NCBI GenBank assembly: GCA_002418625.1
Contig: DIEM01000068.1
Coordinates: 97,913 to 121,899, forward strand
Source of the DNA: Firmicutes bacterium UBA5774
Lineage (GTDB): Bacteria > Bacillota > Clostridia > Peptostreptococcales > Anaerovoracaceae
DNA: 23,987 nucleotides
Reading direction: 5' to 3'
The position numbers and the translations under genes are program-made. Under the pieces are notes generated by a model, which saw only the letters and a program-made list of their open reading frames with translations, ran no database searches and was not told the origin of the DNA. Positions 1-8,738 of the stretch are shown piece by piece (position 1 is the first letter of the stretch; each line of letters opens with the position of its first letter).

Positions 1-855
1 GCATTGAGCCCGGTTATTCCACCCCATGATGAATTCGAATATACCATTCGTCTGGTGGGCGAAGTCATGGAATCCAACGGGTCATCTTCCATGGGAACCG
101 TATGTTCCGGATGCCTGGCCCTGATGGATGGGGGGGTGCCCATTAAAGCCCCGGTATCCGGCATCGCCATGGGGCTGGTCTCTGATGAAAACAATACGGT
201 TGTCCTTTCCGACATCCTCGGCGAGGAAGACCATTTCGGCGACATGGACTTCAAGGTTGCCGGTACAGCCAAAGGAATCACGGCAATCCAGATGGATATC
301 AAGATCCACGGCATCGACAGGAATATTCTGAGGACTGCCTTGCAGCAAGCCCAGGAAGGCAGAATGTTCATCATGGGGAAAATGATGGAGGAACTCGATG
401 CACCGAGGCCTGAAATATCCCCATTTGCTCCGAGGATCATATCGATGATGATAGATATAGATAAAATCAGAACGGTCATCGGACCAGGAGGAAAGACGAT
501 CAACAGGATCATCGATGAAACGGGTGTCAAAATCGATATCAATGACGACGGACAGGTATTTGTCACAGGAAAAGATCTGGCGACCGCAGAGCTTGGAGTC
601 AACGCGATCAAGATGCTTGTCAGGGATGTTGAGATCGGAGCCACTTATGAAGGAAAAGTAACCAGGCTGATGACATTTGGAGCATTTATCGAGATATTGC
701 CCGGAAAAGAAGGACTGCTCCATATATCAAAGATGGCTGATCACAGGGTGGCCAAGGTCGAAGACGAAATGAATGTCGGAGATGTCGTGATGGTAAAAGT
801 CACCGAGATAGACAGCCAAAACAGGATCAACCTGACGAGAAAAGGGATCCAATAG
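1..855 (+). CDS. pnp: Polyribonucleotide nucleotidyltransferase (PNPase), C-terminal part, 5' end outside the window
   Basis: PNPase is a phosphorolytic 3'-5' exoribonuclease and RNA-degradosome component in the cytoplasm. The reading frame is open from base 1, so the gene begins upstream; the TTG at base 4 is not a real start. The visible part opens in the second RNase PH-like domain (ESNGSSSMGTVCSG, then GGVPIKAPVSGIAMGL, near-canonical). A KH domain follows (about window residues 145-205, with the GPGGKTINRI loop), then an S1 RNA-binding domain (about 212-282, GKVTRLMTFGAFIEI). The protein ends directly after the S1 domain, without the acidic tail some homologues carry. It is followed by a structured intergenic region and then mlpA, the usual Firmicutes order. 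Identification is firm. Confidence 0.97.
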   Translation, partial: ALSPVIPPHDEFEYTIRLVGEVMESNGSSSMGTVCSGCLALMDGGVPIKAPVSGIAMGLVSDENNTVVLSDILGEEDHFGDMDFKVAGTAKGITAIQMDIKIHGIDRNILRTALQQAQEGRMFIMGKMMEELDAPRPEISPFAPRIISMMIDIDKIRTVIGPGGKTINRIIDETGVKIDINDDGQVFVTGKDLATAELGVNAIKMLVRDVEIGATYEGKVTRLMTFGAFIEILPGKEGLLHISKMADHRVAKVEDEMNVGDVVMVKVTEIDSQNRINLTRKGIQ

Positions 856-886
856 GGTCTTCGTTATAAGCAGAACATAATAATGC

Positions 887-935
887 GGGCTTTGCATATG
901 GATTAAGCGCTAAACCATAGGCAGAGCCCTCTATT
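887..935 (+). terminator. Long imperfect hairpin between pnp and mlpA; terminator or processing site
   Basis: GGGCTTTGC (887-895) pairs with GCAGAGCCC (921-929), nine pairs including one G-U. TATGG (897-901) pairs with CCATA (915-919) inside it, and the loop contains the palindrome AGCGCT. The tail TCTATT is a poor U-tract, so termination may be partial, or the hairpin may be an RNase cleavage site within a pnp–mlpA transcript. Confidence 0.4.
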
Positions 936-987
936 GCAGCACAAAGAACACAGCTGCGATTCAAATCACAGGAAAGTAGATGGTTTA

Positions 988-2241
988 ATGATAACAAGCA
1001 AAAAACTAGACTGCGGTCTCAGGATCGTCATGGAAAAAATTCCGTATGTGCAGTCCGTTGCCGTAGGCATATGGGCCAAGGCGGGTTCAGTGGATGAGAA
1101 GGATGAAATACTGGGTATATCTCATTATATTGAACATATGCTTTTCAAAGGCACAGATAAAAGAACCGCAAAACAGATTGCGCAAGATATCGATAAGATC
1201 GGCGCGCAGATCAATGCTTTTACAAGCAAGGAAAGCACCTGCTATTACGTTAAATCTTTGAGCAGTAACCTCGAGCAGGCCGCAGAAGTCCTGCTGGACA
1301 TGTTTCTGAATTCAAGCTTTGATGAGACTGAAATGGAAAAAGAAAAGCGTGTTGTGTATGAAGAAATCAACATGGTGGAGGATTCCCCGGAGGATGACGT
1401 CCATGACCTGCTTTACGAGGTGCTCTTCAAAGGCGCGCCGCTGGCTGCGCCGATCCTGGGAACGCGTAAAACGATCAAAGGTTTTACTCGGGAAAAAATC
1501 CAAAGCTATATCAACGATGAATATACAAGGGATAATATCGTGATAGCGGTAGCTGGCAATTTTGACGAGAATGAGGTGTGCAGCTTATTTGAAGGCAAAT
1601 TGAAGTCGCTCAATGCGGCCAAGGTGTCAAAGGATATCAATATGCCGGATTATGTGCCGCGATTCAAAGTCAAGACAAAGGATATCGAGCAATCCCATAT
1701 CTGCTTAGGTACAAAGGGACTGACACTCGGCGATGACCGCTACCATACGATGTCGCTGCTCAACAACATCATGGGCGGCAGCATGAGTTCCAGGCTCTTT
1801 CAAAATATCAGGGAAGAAAAGGGCATGGCATATGCTGTCTATTCATATACAAGTTCTTATACCAATGACGGGTTTTTCGGAATTTATGCAGGCGTCAGCC
1901 ACAATATGGTAGAGCCGGCGGTGAAAGCAATCATGGAGGAACTCGATCTGCTCAGGACCAGGGGGATCACCGAAGCAGAGCTCAGTACGGCAAAAGAACA
2001 GCTTAAAGGCAGCTACATATTCAGCCTGGAAAGCGTTAACGGCAGAATGGCCGCGATTGGAAAAAGTACGCTTTTGCTTGGGAAGACCCTCACTGCGAAA
2101 GAAGTCATTGATAAGATCAATGCGGTTTCAATGGATGATATCATGGAAGTAGCTCAAAAGATAACTGCCATCGATCGATATTCCGGCGTTTTATTGACGA
2201 GAGAAAAGAAGGATCTGAAGAAAATACTTCTGAATTCCTAG
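988..2241 (+). CDS. mlpA: M16 family zinc metallopeptidase (MlpA/YmxG-like)
   Basis: Predicted processing-peptidase-like zinc protease of family M16 (insulinase/MPP superfamily), 417 residues, cytoplasmic (no signal peptide). The inverted zinc motif HYIEH lies at residues 46-50, and the third ligand is a Glu in VVYEEINMVED (E126 by the usual spacing of about 75 residues). The C-terminal M16 half has the usual substrate-binding features (GGSMSSRLFQNIREEKGMAY). An in-frame TTG exists upstream at 934, but ATG 988 is preferred: AGGAAAG precedes it at 970-976, and the protein then begins in register with the family (a short strand before the GLRIV segment). In Bacillus subtilis the homologue also lies downstream of pnp. 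Its physiological substrate is not established from sequence. Confidence 0.92.
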   Translation: MITSKKLDCGLRIVMEKIPYVQSVAVGIWAKAGSVDEKDEILGISHYIEHMLFKGTDKRTAKQIAQDIDKIGAQINAFTSKESTCYYVKSLSSNLEQAAEVLLDMFLNSSFDETEMEKEKRVVYEEINMVEDSPEDDVHDLLYEVLFKGAPLAAPILGTRKTIKGFTREKIQSYINDEYTRDNIVIAVAGNFDENEVCSLFEGKLKSLNAAKVSKDINMPDYVPRFKVKTKDIEQSHICLGTKGLTLGDDRYHTMSLLNNIMGGSMSSRLFQNIREEKGMAYAVYSYTSSYTNDGFFGIYAGVSHNMVEPAVKAIMEELDLLRTRGITEAELSTAKEQLKGSYIFSLESVNGRMAAIGKSTLLLGKTLTAKEVIDKINAVSMDDIMEVAQKITAIDRYSGVLLTREKKDLKKILLNS

Positions 2242-2257
2242 AGAAAGGACCGGCAGC

Positions 2258-2686
2258 ATGATCATTCGCATTACAAGTGACAGCGGCAAAATGCCTTCGT
2301 ATGAGACGGAAGGATCGGCCGGCATGGATCTGCGTGCATTCGTTGATGAATCTTTGGTTTTAAAGCCAGGCGAGCGAAAGCTGATTCCTACGGGGATACG
2401 TATCGAACTGCCGCCCGGCTATGAAGCCCAGATCAGGCCAAGGAGCGGTTTGGCCGTTTCCAATGGAATAGGGATGGTCAATGGCGTCGGTACGATCGAC
2501 AGCGACTATCGGGGAGAAATCAAGATACCACTCATCAATTGGGGGTCTGAAGATTTCAAGATCGATAGCGGAGACCGTATCGCGCAATTGGTCGTCGCCC
2601 GTTACGAAAGAGTCCAATGGCAGAATGTGGAATTGCTTGAAGAGACTAAACGCGGCACCGGCGGATTTGGCCATACCGGGAAATAA
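2258..2686 (+). CDS. dut: Deoxyuridine 5'-triphosphate nucleotidohydrolase (dUTPase)
   Basis: Hydrolyses dUTP to dUMP and pyrophosphate, which keeps uracil out of DNA and supplies dUMP for thymidylate synthesis. At 142 residues it has the normal length for the homotrimeric class. All five conserved motifs are visible: SAGMDLRA, PRSGLAV, GTIDSDYRGEI (with the catalytic Asp), GDRIAQLVV, and the C-terminal flexible P-loop-like RGTGGFGHTG. The gene begins 16 bases after mlpA, with an AGAAAGGA ribosome binding site, so the two are probably cotranscribed. Together with the dGTPase-like gene that follows, it makes a small nucleotide-pool-sanitation cluster ahead of the replication genes. Confidence 0.96.
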   Translation: MIIRITSDSGKMPSYETEGSAGMDLRAFVDESLVLKPGERKLIPTGIRIELPPGYEAQIRPRSGLAVSNGIGMVNGVGTIDSDYRGEIKIPLINWGSEDFKIDSGDRIAQLVVARYERVQWQNVELLEETKRGTGGFGHTGK

Positions 2687-2717
2687 TCCTTTTATCGTTT
2701 AGACAAGGGGTGATAGC

Positions 2718-3728
2718 ATGGTTTTGAGAGAACAGCTTGAAGAAAAAGAACACAGGGAACTGTCGGAATTCGCGGCAAAATCATCCGAGACGGCCGGCAG
2801 AGCCGAGCCCGAGGAAAAATGCGATCTGCGAACCGAATACCAAAGAGACCGCGACAGGATCGTTCATTCAAAAGCACTCCGGAGGCTCATGCATAAAACC
2901 CAGGTCTTTTTGTCGCCTGAAGGCGATCATTTCAGGACTCGCCTGACACATACACTGGAAGTATCCCAGATATCGAGGACCATTGCGCGTGCGCTCGGAC
3001 TGAACGAAGATCTCACGGAAGCGATCGCCATGGGACATGATCTGGGACATACGCCATTTGGACACAATGGAGAAGAATCTCTGGACAAGGTCCACCCAGG
3101 AGGATTCAAGCATAACGAGCAGAGCCTCAGAGTCGTCGAGGTGCTGGAAAGCAACTCGAGAAGACGCGGCATGAACCTGACGAGAGAAGTCAGGGACGGA
3201 ATTCTCAATCATACCGGCAGCAGCACGCCGATCACACTTGAGGGCTGTGTCGTCAGAATCAGCGACAGGATTGCCTATATCAATCACGATATCGACGATG
3301 CTATCAGAGGCAGGATCATCAGGCAGGAGGACCTTCCGGAGGAATGTGTGAGGGTGCTCGGCGCCGATCATCGTACGCGTATCAACAGCCTGGTGCTCGA
3401 CTTAGTCAAAAGCAGCGACGGCAAACCGGAAATATCGATGAGCGAGGAGTTTAGTTTGCAAATGAACAAGCTTCGGGAATTCATGTTCGCCAATGTTTAT
3501 AAAAGCAACATCGTTAAAAGAGATGAAGAATTGGAAAAAATTGAAAAGATGATACAGTCGCTCTATTTCCACTATTGCGACCATCCAAAGAAAATGCCGA
3601 AGGAACGGCAGTTGATGATACCGGAATTCGGTGTCCGGGAGGTCGTCAAGGATCATATAGCCGGCATGACAGACAGGTATGCGATCAATATCTACATGGA
3701 AACATTCGTTCCGAAAGGATGGAAATAA
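2718..3728 (+). CDS. dgt: Deoxyguanosinetriphosphate triphosphohydrolase-like HD-domain protein
   Basis: A dGTPase-family HD hydrolase that releases triphosphate from deoxynucleoside triphosphates. The 336 residues match the shorter, dGTPase-like subfamily. Metal-binding HD signatures are visible in order: a His in RTRLTHTLEV, the HD pair in MGHDLGHTPFGH, and a distal Asp in RISDRIAY. The N-terminal segment IVHSKALRRLMHKTQVF is also characteristic. The start is ATG 2718, with AAGGGGTG just upstream. It lies between dut and dnaG, the common clostridial arrangement dgt–dnaG–sigA. Actual nucleotide specificity cannot be read from the sequence; some members of this subfamily act on several dNTPs and are allosterically controlled. 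Confidence 0.92.
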   Translation: MVLREQLEEKEHRELSEFAAKSSETAGRAEPEEKCDLRTEYQRDRDRIVHSKALRRLMHKTQVFLSPEGDHFRTRLTHTLEVSQISRTIARALGLNEDLTEAIAMGHDLGHTPFGHNGEESLDKVHPGGFKHNEQSLRVVEVLESNSRRRGMNLTREVRDGILNHTGSSTPITLEGCVVRISDRIAYINHDIDDAIRGRIIRQEDLPEECVRVLGADHRTRINSLVLDLVKSSDGKPEISMSEEFSLQMNKLREFMFANVYKSNIVKRDEELEKIEKMIQSLYFHYCDHPKKMPKERQLMIPEFGVREVVKDHIAGMTDRYAINIYMETFVPKGWK

Positions 3729-3801
3729 ATTTTCAAAAAAAAAGGAAGATACGCATCCGCATAGAATAACAAGACATGAGATATGATGAAGGGGTTTGTG
3801 C

Positions 3802-5553
3802 GTGAGAGCAGTATCGAGCGAAAACATAGTTGAGGAAATAAAAAGCAGGTGCAACATTGTCGATGTGGTTGGACGTACGGTCAGTCTGAAAAAAACCGGG
3901 AGCAATCACAAGGGCTTATGTCCTTTTCACAATGAGAAGACACCTTCTTTTGTTGTCTCGGAGGAAAAGCAGATATTTACCTGCTTCGGTTGCGGAGCGA
4001 CAGGTGATGTCATCGAATTTGTCAAACGCCTGAACAACTGGGATTTTCGTGAAGCTGCCGAGCATCTGGCTGCCGAATGCGGCCTCGAGATAACGGACCG
4101 CAACGAAGGGCAGGAGAGCAGGCGAAATGAGCTTTATGAAATCAATCGCGAGGCAGCGATGTTTTTTTACCGGAGATTTTCCGGCAGCAGCAATCCTGGC
4201 CTTGATTACATGAATAAACGCGGCATTGATACTGTTACGCTCAAGAAATTCGGTATCGGCTATGCCGATGAAGGCTGGGACAGTCTTTTTAAATTTTTCT
4301 CTGCCAAGGGCGCGAGCAAGGAGCAGCTGGCGGAGCTGGGTCTTGTGACAAAGACAAAAGATAAATACTATGATAAATTCCGGAATAGAGTCATTTTTCC
4401 AATCATAAACACCCGGGGGAAAGTGATCGGCTTCGGCGGCAGATCGATCGGGGATGACAAGCCGAAATACCTTAATTCACAGGAGTCGCCGATCTTCCAA
4501 AAAAAATCCAATTTATACGGCTTGAACCTGTCCCGTTCAGAGATCGCAAAGAATAATCAGGCTATAATCGTCGAAGGATATATGGACGTCATTTCTCTTT
4601 ACCAGCATGGGGTCAGGAATGCCGTCGCGACACTAGGAACAGCCCTTACATCCAGTCAGGCTTCCATGATACGCAGATATACGGATAATGTCATACTATC
4701 TTATGATGCGGATGAAGCAGGATTGACCGCAGCGCTTCGTGGCATGGATATACTCGGAGATGCCGGCTGCAAGGTCAGGATCCTCCAGATCAAAGACTGC
4801 AAGGATCCGGATGAATTCATCAAAAAAAATGGCAGCGAGGCTTTTCTCCGGCTGGTGGATGAAGCGCTTCCTCTGATCGACTACAAAATAAGTCTCGCCA
4901 GGCAAAAATGCAGTCTGGAAACAACAGAAGGGAAACTTGATTATATCAGAGAAGTGACACCGATACTCAAAGCTCTGAAGAGTCCCGTGGAAGCAGATGC
5001 CTATATCGCCAAGATCGCTTCGGAAACCAGGATATCGGAAGGAGCATTGCATCTGGAAGTCTTTGGAAGCGACGGCAGGAAACTGCCGGATACCGCAAAG
5101 GAACAGCAGCTGCCTAAGAAAAAAACGCAGGGGGAGAACGAGTTTCTCGAAAAAAACCTCATTAAACTGATGCTGGTGAAAGCGTCCTTTATTCCTGAGG
5201 TGATGAAATTCGGCGATATTTTTTCGGTCAAGGGATGCAAGGCGATTTATGATGTCATCTGTTCTCTTTATAAAGATGATGATGAAATCGATATCATGAA
5301 AATGGCCGACAGCCTTAATGAGGAAGACAACAAGCTGCTTGGCGACATCCTGGAAAATGTCCATATCGCAGGCAAGGAAGATGTCATATTCAATGATTGC
5401 ATCGGCAGGATCAAATCCCGCGATCTGCTCGGACGTCAGGAAGAGATATTGAAGATTCTTCAGATGGCGGACGAGGACGCTGACCGCGAAAAGATAATGG
5501 AATTGACCCAGGAACTGATCGAGATACAAAACAAGAAAAGAAGCAGAATATAA
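3802..5553 (+). CDS. dnaG: DNA primase
   Basis: Synthesises RNA primers at the replication fork. From GTG 3802 the protein has 583 residues, typical for DnaG. The N-terminal CHC2 zinc finger has C40, H43, C61 and C64. The RNA-polymerase domain follows, with a TOPRIM core in the middle (acidic Glu in IVEGYMDV, residues 254-263, and Asp pair in YDADEAG at about 301-307). The C-terminal region, from about 430, is the expected helicase-interaction domain and is poorly conserved. A TTG at 3796 is in frame, but it sits one base after the AAGGGG box (3789-3794); GTG 3802 has correct spacing, so I place the start there. Cotranscription with dgt and sigA is likely; this is the macromolecular-synthesis arrangement seen in many bacteria, here without rpsU. 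Confidence 0.96.
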   Translation: MRAVSSENIVEEIKSRCNIVDVVGRTVSLKKTGSNHKGLCPFHNEKTPSFVVSEEKQIFTCFGCGATGDVIEFVKRLNNWDFREAAEHLAAECGLEITDRNEGQESRRNELYEINREAAMFFYRRFSGSSNPGLDYMNKRGIDTVTLKKFGIGYADEGWDSLFKFFSAKGASKEQLAELGLVTKTKDKYYDKFRNRVIFPIINTRGKVIGFGGRSIGDDKPKYLNSQESPIFQKKSNLYGLNLSRSEIAKNNQAIIVEGYMDVISLYQHGVRNAVATLGTALTSSQASMIRRYTDNVILSYDADEAGLTAALRGMDILGDAGCKVRILQIKDCKDPDEFIKKNGSEAFLRLVDEALPLIDYKISLARQKCSLETTEGKLDYIREVTPILKALKSPVEADAYIAKIASETRISEGALHLEVFGSDGRKLPDTAKEQQLPKKKTQGENEFLEKNLIKLMLVKASFIPEVMKFGDIFSVKGCKAIYDVICSLYKDDDEIDIMKMADSLNEEDNKLLGDILENVHIAGKEDVIFNDCIGRIKSRDLLGRQEEILKILQMADEDADREKIMELTQELIEIQNKKRSRI

Positions 5554-5589
5554 TGCAGCATAATATACGATAATAAGGGGAGTGAGATT

Positions 5590-6732
5590 ATGAATTTTGA
5601 TCTTGAAACAAACAGAGACGAAAAAAAATTCGAATATGTCAATGAGATCATAGAAAAGGCTAAAATGAAAGGAACTATTTCCTATAGGGAAATTTCCGAT
5701 TATCTCGAAAATATCGAACTGGATAAGGAACAGATCGATGATCTTTATGACACATTGATTTCGATCGGCGTCGAAATCGTCTCTGAAGTCGATCCGGATG
5801 ATTTTGAAATCATCGCATTGGAAGGGGATCATGATGAGGAGCTGGATCTTGCGGCCGTGGATGGCGCAGAGATAGATCTGGAAACCACACTCCCGAAAGG
5901 AATAGCGGTTGACGATCCTGTAAGGATGTATCTGAAAGAAATCGGCAAGGTTCCGCTGCTTAGCGCCGATAAAGAAATAGAACTGGCAAAAAGAATGGAG
6001 GATGGCGACGAAGAAGCAAAAAAAGAACTTTGCGAAGCAAATCTCAGACTCGTTGTCAGTATAGCAAAGAGATATGTCGGAAGAGGCATGCTGTTCCTGG
6101 ATCTGATCCAGGAAGGAAATCTGGGTCTGATCAAGGCCGTTGACAAGTTTGACTGGCGAAAGGGATACAAGTTCAGCACTTACGCCACGTGGTGGATCAG
6201 GCAGGCAATCACGCGATCCATTGCGGATCAGGCCAGAACGATTAGAATTCCAGTTCATATGGTCGAGACGATCAACAAACTTATCAGGATATCAAGACAG
6301 CTGCTTCAGGAATACGGACGGGAGCCTTCTCCCGAGGAAATCGCGGCAGAAATGGATATACCTGTTGAGAAAGTGCGTGAAATCCAGAAGATCGCGCAGG
6401 AGCCGGTATCCCTCGAGACACCCATCGGCGAAGAAGAGGACAGCCATCTGGGTGATTTCATCCCCGACGACGACGTTCCTGCTCCGGCAGATGCCGCTGC
6501 TTTTTCTATGCTTAAAGAGCAGCTTGTGGAGGTGCTGGATACGTTGACTGAAAGAGAGCAGAAGGTCCTAAAGCTCAGATTCGGACTCGAGGACGGCAGG
6601 GCTAGAACGCTTGAGGAAGTCGGCAGACGATTCGACGTCACCAGAGAGAGGATCAGGCAAATCGAGGCGAAAGCGCTGAGAAAGCTGAGGCACCCGAGCA
6701 GAAGCAAAAAACTGAAGGATTATTTGGAATAA
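5590..6732 (+). CDS. rpoD: RNA polymerase primary sigma factor (sigma-70/SigA)
   Basis: Housekeeping sigma factor, 380 residues, of the short Firmicutes type. It has an acidic N-terminal region 1.1-like domain (about 1-105) and lacks the long non-conserved insert of proteobacterial RpoD. Region 1.2 is DPVRMYLKEIG. Region 2 includes LIQEGNLGLIKAVDKF and, for -10 recognition and melting, YKFSTYATWWIRQAI. Region 3 begins near IRIPVHMVE. Region 4 carries the -35-recognition helix-turn-helix TLEEVGRRFDVTRERIRQIE and ends in KLRHPSRSKKLKDYLE. A strong ribosome binding site (AAGGGGAGTGAG) precedes ATG 5590. The stop codon overlaps the trmK start by one base, which implies translational coupling. Identification is very firm. 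Confidence 0.98.
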   Translation: MNFDLETNRDEKKFEYVNEIIEKAKMKGTISYREISDYLENIELDKEQIDDLYDTLISIGVEIVSEVDPDDFEIIALEGDHDEELDLAAVDGAEIDLETTLPKGIAVDDPVRMYLKEIGKVPLLSADKEIELAKRMEDGDEEAKKELCEANLRLVVSIAKRYVGRGMLFLDLIQEGNLGLIKAVDKFDWRKGYKFSTYATWWIRQAITRSIADQARTIRIPVHMVETINKLIRISRQLLQEYGREPSPEEIAAEMDIPVEKVREIQKIAQEPVSLETPIGEEEDSHLGDFIPDDDVPAPADAAAFSMLKEQLVEVLDTLTEREQKVLKLRFGLEDGRARTLEEVGRRFDVTRERIRQIEAKALRKLRHPSRSKKLKDYLE

Positions 6733-7523
6733 TGAAACCGGACATATCGGATAGATTGAAAAAAATCGCAGAATTCGTCTCTGATGGAGAACGTGTTGCG
6801 GATATCGGCACCGATCATGGGCTGCTGGCTCTGTTCCTCAAGGAGCGCGATGCTTCAATAAAAATGATTTTAAGCGATGTCAGGATCGGACCTCTTGAAA
6901 AAGCCCGCAGGAATATAGCGAAACACTCATGCATTGAAGCATTTGATATCAGGATGGCAGACGGTCTTCAGGCACTTCGGCCGGGAGAAGCCGACACGGT
7001 AGTTATAGCCGGCATGGGGGGGAGTCTGATTATCGACATACTGATGCATGACACGGCTCACTCAAATTCTTTTAAAAAATTCATTTTTCAGCCCAGGAGA
7101 GATTCTGTCAAATTAAGACAATGGCTTGCAGAAAACGGATTTGCGATCATCGATGAAGCCTTGGTCCGAGAAGGCAAATATATTTGCGAGATCATTGTGT
7201 CAGCTCCTTTGCAACTGGCAAAAGCTAGTGAAGAATACGATCAGGATGATTTCGAATTTAGCCCGATACTAATACAACGGAGTGAACCGCTTTGGAATGC
7301 GTTTCTGTCAGCAAAAATCGCAGCCGAAAAAAAAGCGCTTGTGAAAATCGAAAAAGCGTCGGCATCCGCCAAATTGACGGAAGCCGGAAAATACAGACGG
7401 GAAGTCATCAGGGGACATATCGACAAAATGTATGGGATGATGATGAAACCGGATGAAGCCGATCGTGCGGCATCGGATGAAGTATCACAGAAAGGCGGCA
7501 GCAATGACGATCAGCATCAATGA
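6732..7523 (+). CDS. trmK: tRNA (adenine(22)-N1)-methyltransferase TrmK
   Basis: SAM-dependent methyltransferase that modifies A22 in the D-loop of certain tRNAs; the family (COG2384) is found mainly in Gram-positive bacteria. The Rossmann SAM site is VADIGTDHGLLALFL near residue 23, and the family catalytic motif is VVIAGMGGSLI near 94, followed by FQPRRDSVKLRQWLAENGF. The start ATG is formed from the sigA stop (TAATG). At 263 residues it is somewhat longer than typical members; the extra part is a polar, Met/Asp/Ser-rich tail after about residue 235 that extends into the overlap with nif3 and is probably disordered. Linkage sigA–trmK–nif3 is conserved in Firmicutes and supports the call. 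Confidence 0.93.
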   Translation: MKPDISDRLKKIAEFVSDGERVADIGTDHGLLALFLKERDASIKMILSDVRIGPLEKARRNIAKHSCIEAFDIRMADGLQALRPGEADTVVIAGMGGSLIIDILMHDTAHSNSFKKFIFQPRRDSVKLRQWLAENGFAIIDEALVREGKYICEIIVSAPLQLAKASEEYDQDDFEFSPILIQRSEPLWNAFLSAKIAAEKKALVKIEKASASAKLTEAGKYRREVIRGHIDKMYGMMMKPDEADRAASDEVSQKGGSNDDQHQ

Positions 7524-8301
7524 ATTATGTGCAGCCATCAGGGATCTGGCACCTGAAGAAATCGCGGAATCCTGGGATAACAGCGGTATACAGCTTGAGC
7601 TGACTTCCAAACCTGTAGCTAAAATACTGATATGCCTGGAAATCACAGGCAGGATAATTGATGAGGCAATAGCGTCGGATTGTGATTTCATTCTGACGCA
7701 TCATCCTCTTATATTTCAGCCTATATCGAAAGTTGACATAAATACAATTATGGGAACCTATCTGGTACGGCTGATTGGCAATGGCATTTCAGTATATTCG
7801 GCACACACATCCTTTGACTCCGCTTGGGGAGGCAATAATGACGATTTGGCTAACAGGCTGGGTTTAAGCGAAATCAGGGCATTTGACGACACCGGACATC
7901 CAAAGAGCGGAGGACTTGGACGGATCGGGCTTTTTCAGCCTCCGCGACGATTGGAGGATATTGTCAGGATGGTCAAGGAAGTTCTTGATATTGACAAGAC
8001 TGTCAACTATGTCGGAAATCCTGAACAGATGATCAGGGAAGTTGCGGTATGCGCGGGATCGGGTGCTGATTCGATCGATGATGTCAGGTCAAAGGGCTGC
8101 GAATTGCTTATCACAGGCGATACAAAATTCAGACATGGACAGAAGGCAAGAGAGACAGGCATCGCATTGATCGATGCAGGCCATTATCATACGGAAAAAA
8201 TTTTTGCTGACAATATGGCCGGATATTTGCGGAGCCGTTTCGCAAATCAAGTTGAGATAATGGAATCCGCTATAGACCTTGATCCGTTCGACATGCTATA
8301 A
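7504..8301 (+). CDS. Nif3-like dinuclear metal-center protein (YqfO/YbgI family, short form)
   Basis: Member of the Nif3/GTP cyclohydrolase I type 2-like family, a widespread dimetal protein whose cellular role is still unsettled. Metal-binding signatures are ILTHHPLIF near residue 65, SAHTSFDSAWGGNND near 100, and the C-terminal DAGHYHTEKIF near 225. With 265 residues it is the short form without the central PII-like/CutA-like insert found in the longer B. subtilis YqfO. ATG 7504 is chosen because AAAGGCGG lies at a proper distance; an in-frame ATG at 7453 would add 17 non-conserved residues and enlarge the trmK overlap. The overlap with trmK is 20 bases, so cotranslation is likely. The stop codon lies inside the rnpB -10 box. 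Confidence 0.9.
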   Translation: MTISINELCAAIRDLAPEEIAESWDNSGIQLELTSKPVAKILICLEITGRIIDEAIASDCDFILTHHPLIFQPISKVDINTIMGTYLVRLIGNGISVYSAHTSFDSAWGGNNDDLANRLGLSEIRAFDDTGHPKSGGLGRIGLFQPPRRLEDIVRMVKEVLDIDKTVNYVGNPEQMIREVAVCAGSGADSIDDVRSKGCELLITGDTKFRHGQKARETGIALIDAGHYHTEKIFADNMAGYLRSRFANQVEIMESAIDLDPFDML

Positions 8302-8302
8302 T
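8294..8302 (+). promoter_or_regulatory. Extended -10 promoter of rnpB, overlapping the nif3 stop codon
   Basis: TGCTATAAT is a perfect extended -10 element (TGn plus TATAAT at 8297-8302). The predicted start is about 8309, exactly the first base of the RNase P RNA terminal helix. No good -35 box is seen at 17 bases, which is usual for extended -10 promoters. The TAA stop of nif3 (8299-8301) lies inside the box. Confidence 0.65.
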
Positions 8303-8308
8303 CATTTA

Positions 8309-8643
8309 GTGAGTAAATCAGACAATCGCATGCATTGCATGAGGAAAGTCCGAGCTCCGCAGGGCAGGGTGCCGGATAACGTCCGGTGAAGGCGACTTCA
8401 AGGAAAGTGCAACAGAAACATACCGCCGGAGATGATCCGGCAAGGTTGAAATGGTGAGGTAAGAGCTCACCGGCAGACTGGCAACAGCCTGGCCATGTAA
8501 ACCCCACCCGGAGCAAGACCAAATAGGGCGCAAAAGGCGGCTGCCCGTCGCTGCCCGGTAGGTAGGTCGCATGAGCGCGCTGGCGACAGCGAGCCTAGAT
8601 AGATGATTGTCAGATACAGAACTCGGCTTACAGATTTGCTCAC
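8309..8643 (+). ncRNA. rnpB: RNase P RNA, bacterial type A
   Basis: Catalytic RNA of RNase P, which matures the 5' ends of tRNAs. The terminal helix P1 is a perfect 11-pair match between GTGAGTAAATC (8309-8319) and GATTTGCTCAC (8633-8643). Universally conserved elements are present: GAGGAAAGTCCGAGCTCC near 8341, AGGGCAGGGTGCC, the GTAAACCCCACC segment near 8498, and the 3' core AGATAGATGATTGTC with ACAGAACTCGGCTTA near 8598-8630. The architecture and sequence fit type A rather than the Bacillus type B, consistent with Clostridia. A rho-independent terminator follows at 8654. This accounts for the gene-free stretch 8302-8738. Confidence 0.97.
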
Positions 8644-8653
8644 ACAATAATAG

Positions 8654-8679
8654 AAGCGTGATTGAACCACGCTTTTTTA
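8654..8679 (+). terminator. Rho-independent terminator of rnpB
   Basis: AAGCGTG (8654-8660) pairs perfectly with CACGCTT (8668-8674) around a 7-base loop, followed by a run of T. The position, 10 bases after the RNase P RNA helix P1, makes the assignment clear. Confidence 0.9.
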
Positions 8680-8738
8680 TTACAAATAATCAGCTATATT
8701 GCGAAAAAAGCATAGAATGATAAATGGAGGTTTCTTAT

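Noticed and set aside
4696..6258. 520-codon open frame on the minus strand across dnaG and sigA
   Set aside because: It is entirely antisense to two certain genes, has a Phe/Ile/Asp-rich composition typical of a reverse-strand shadow, has no recognisable motif and spans the dnaG–sigA boundary.
8247..8670. Three short open frames on the minus strand over the RNase P RNA
   Set aside because: The region is fully explained by the RNase P RNA on the plus strand.
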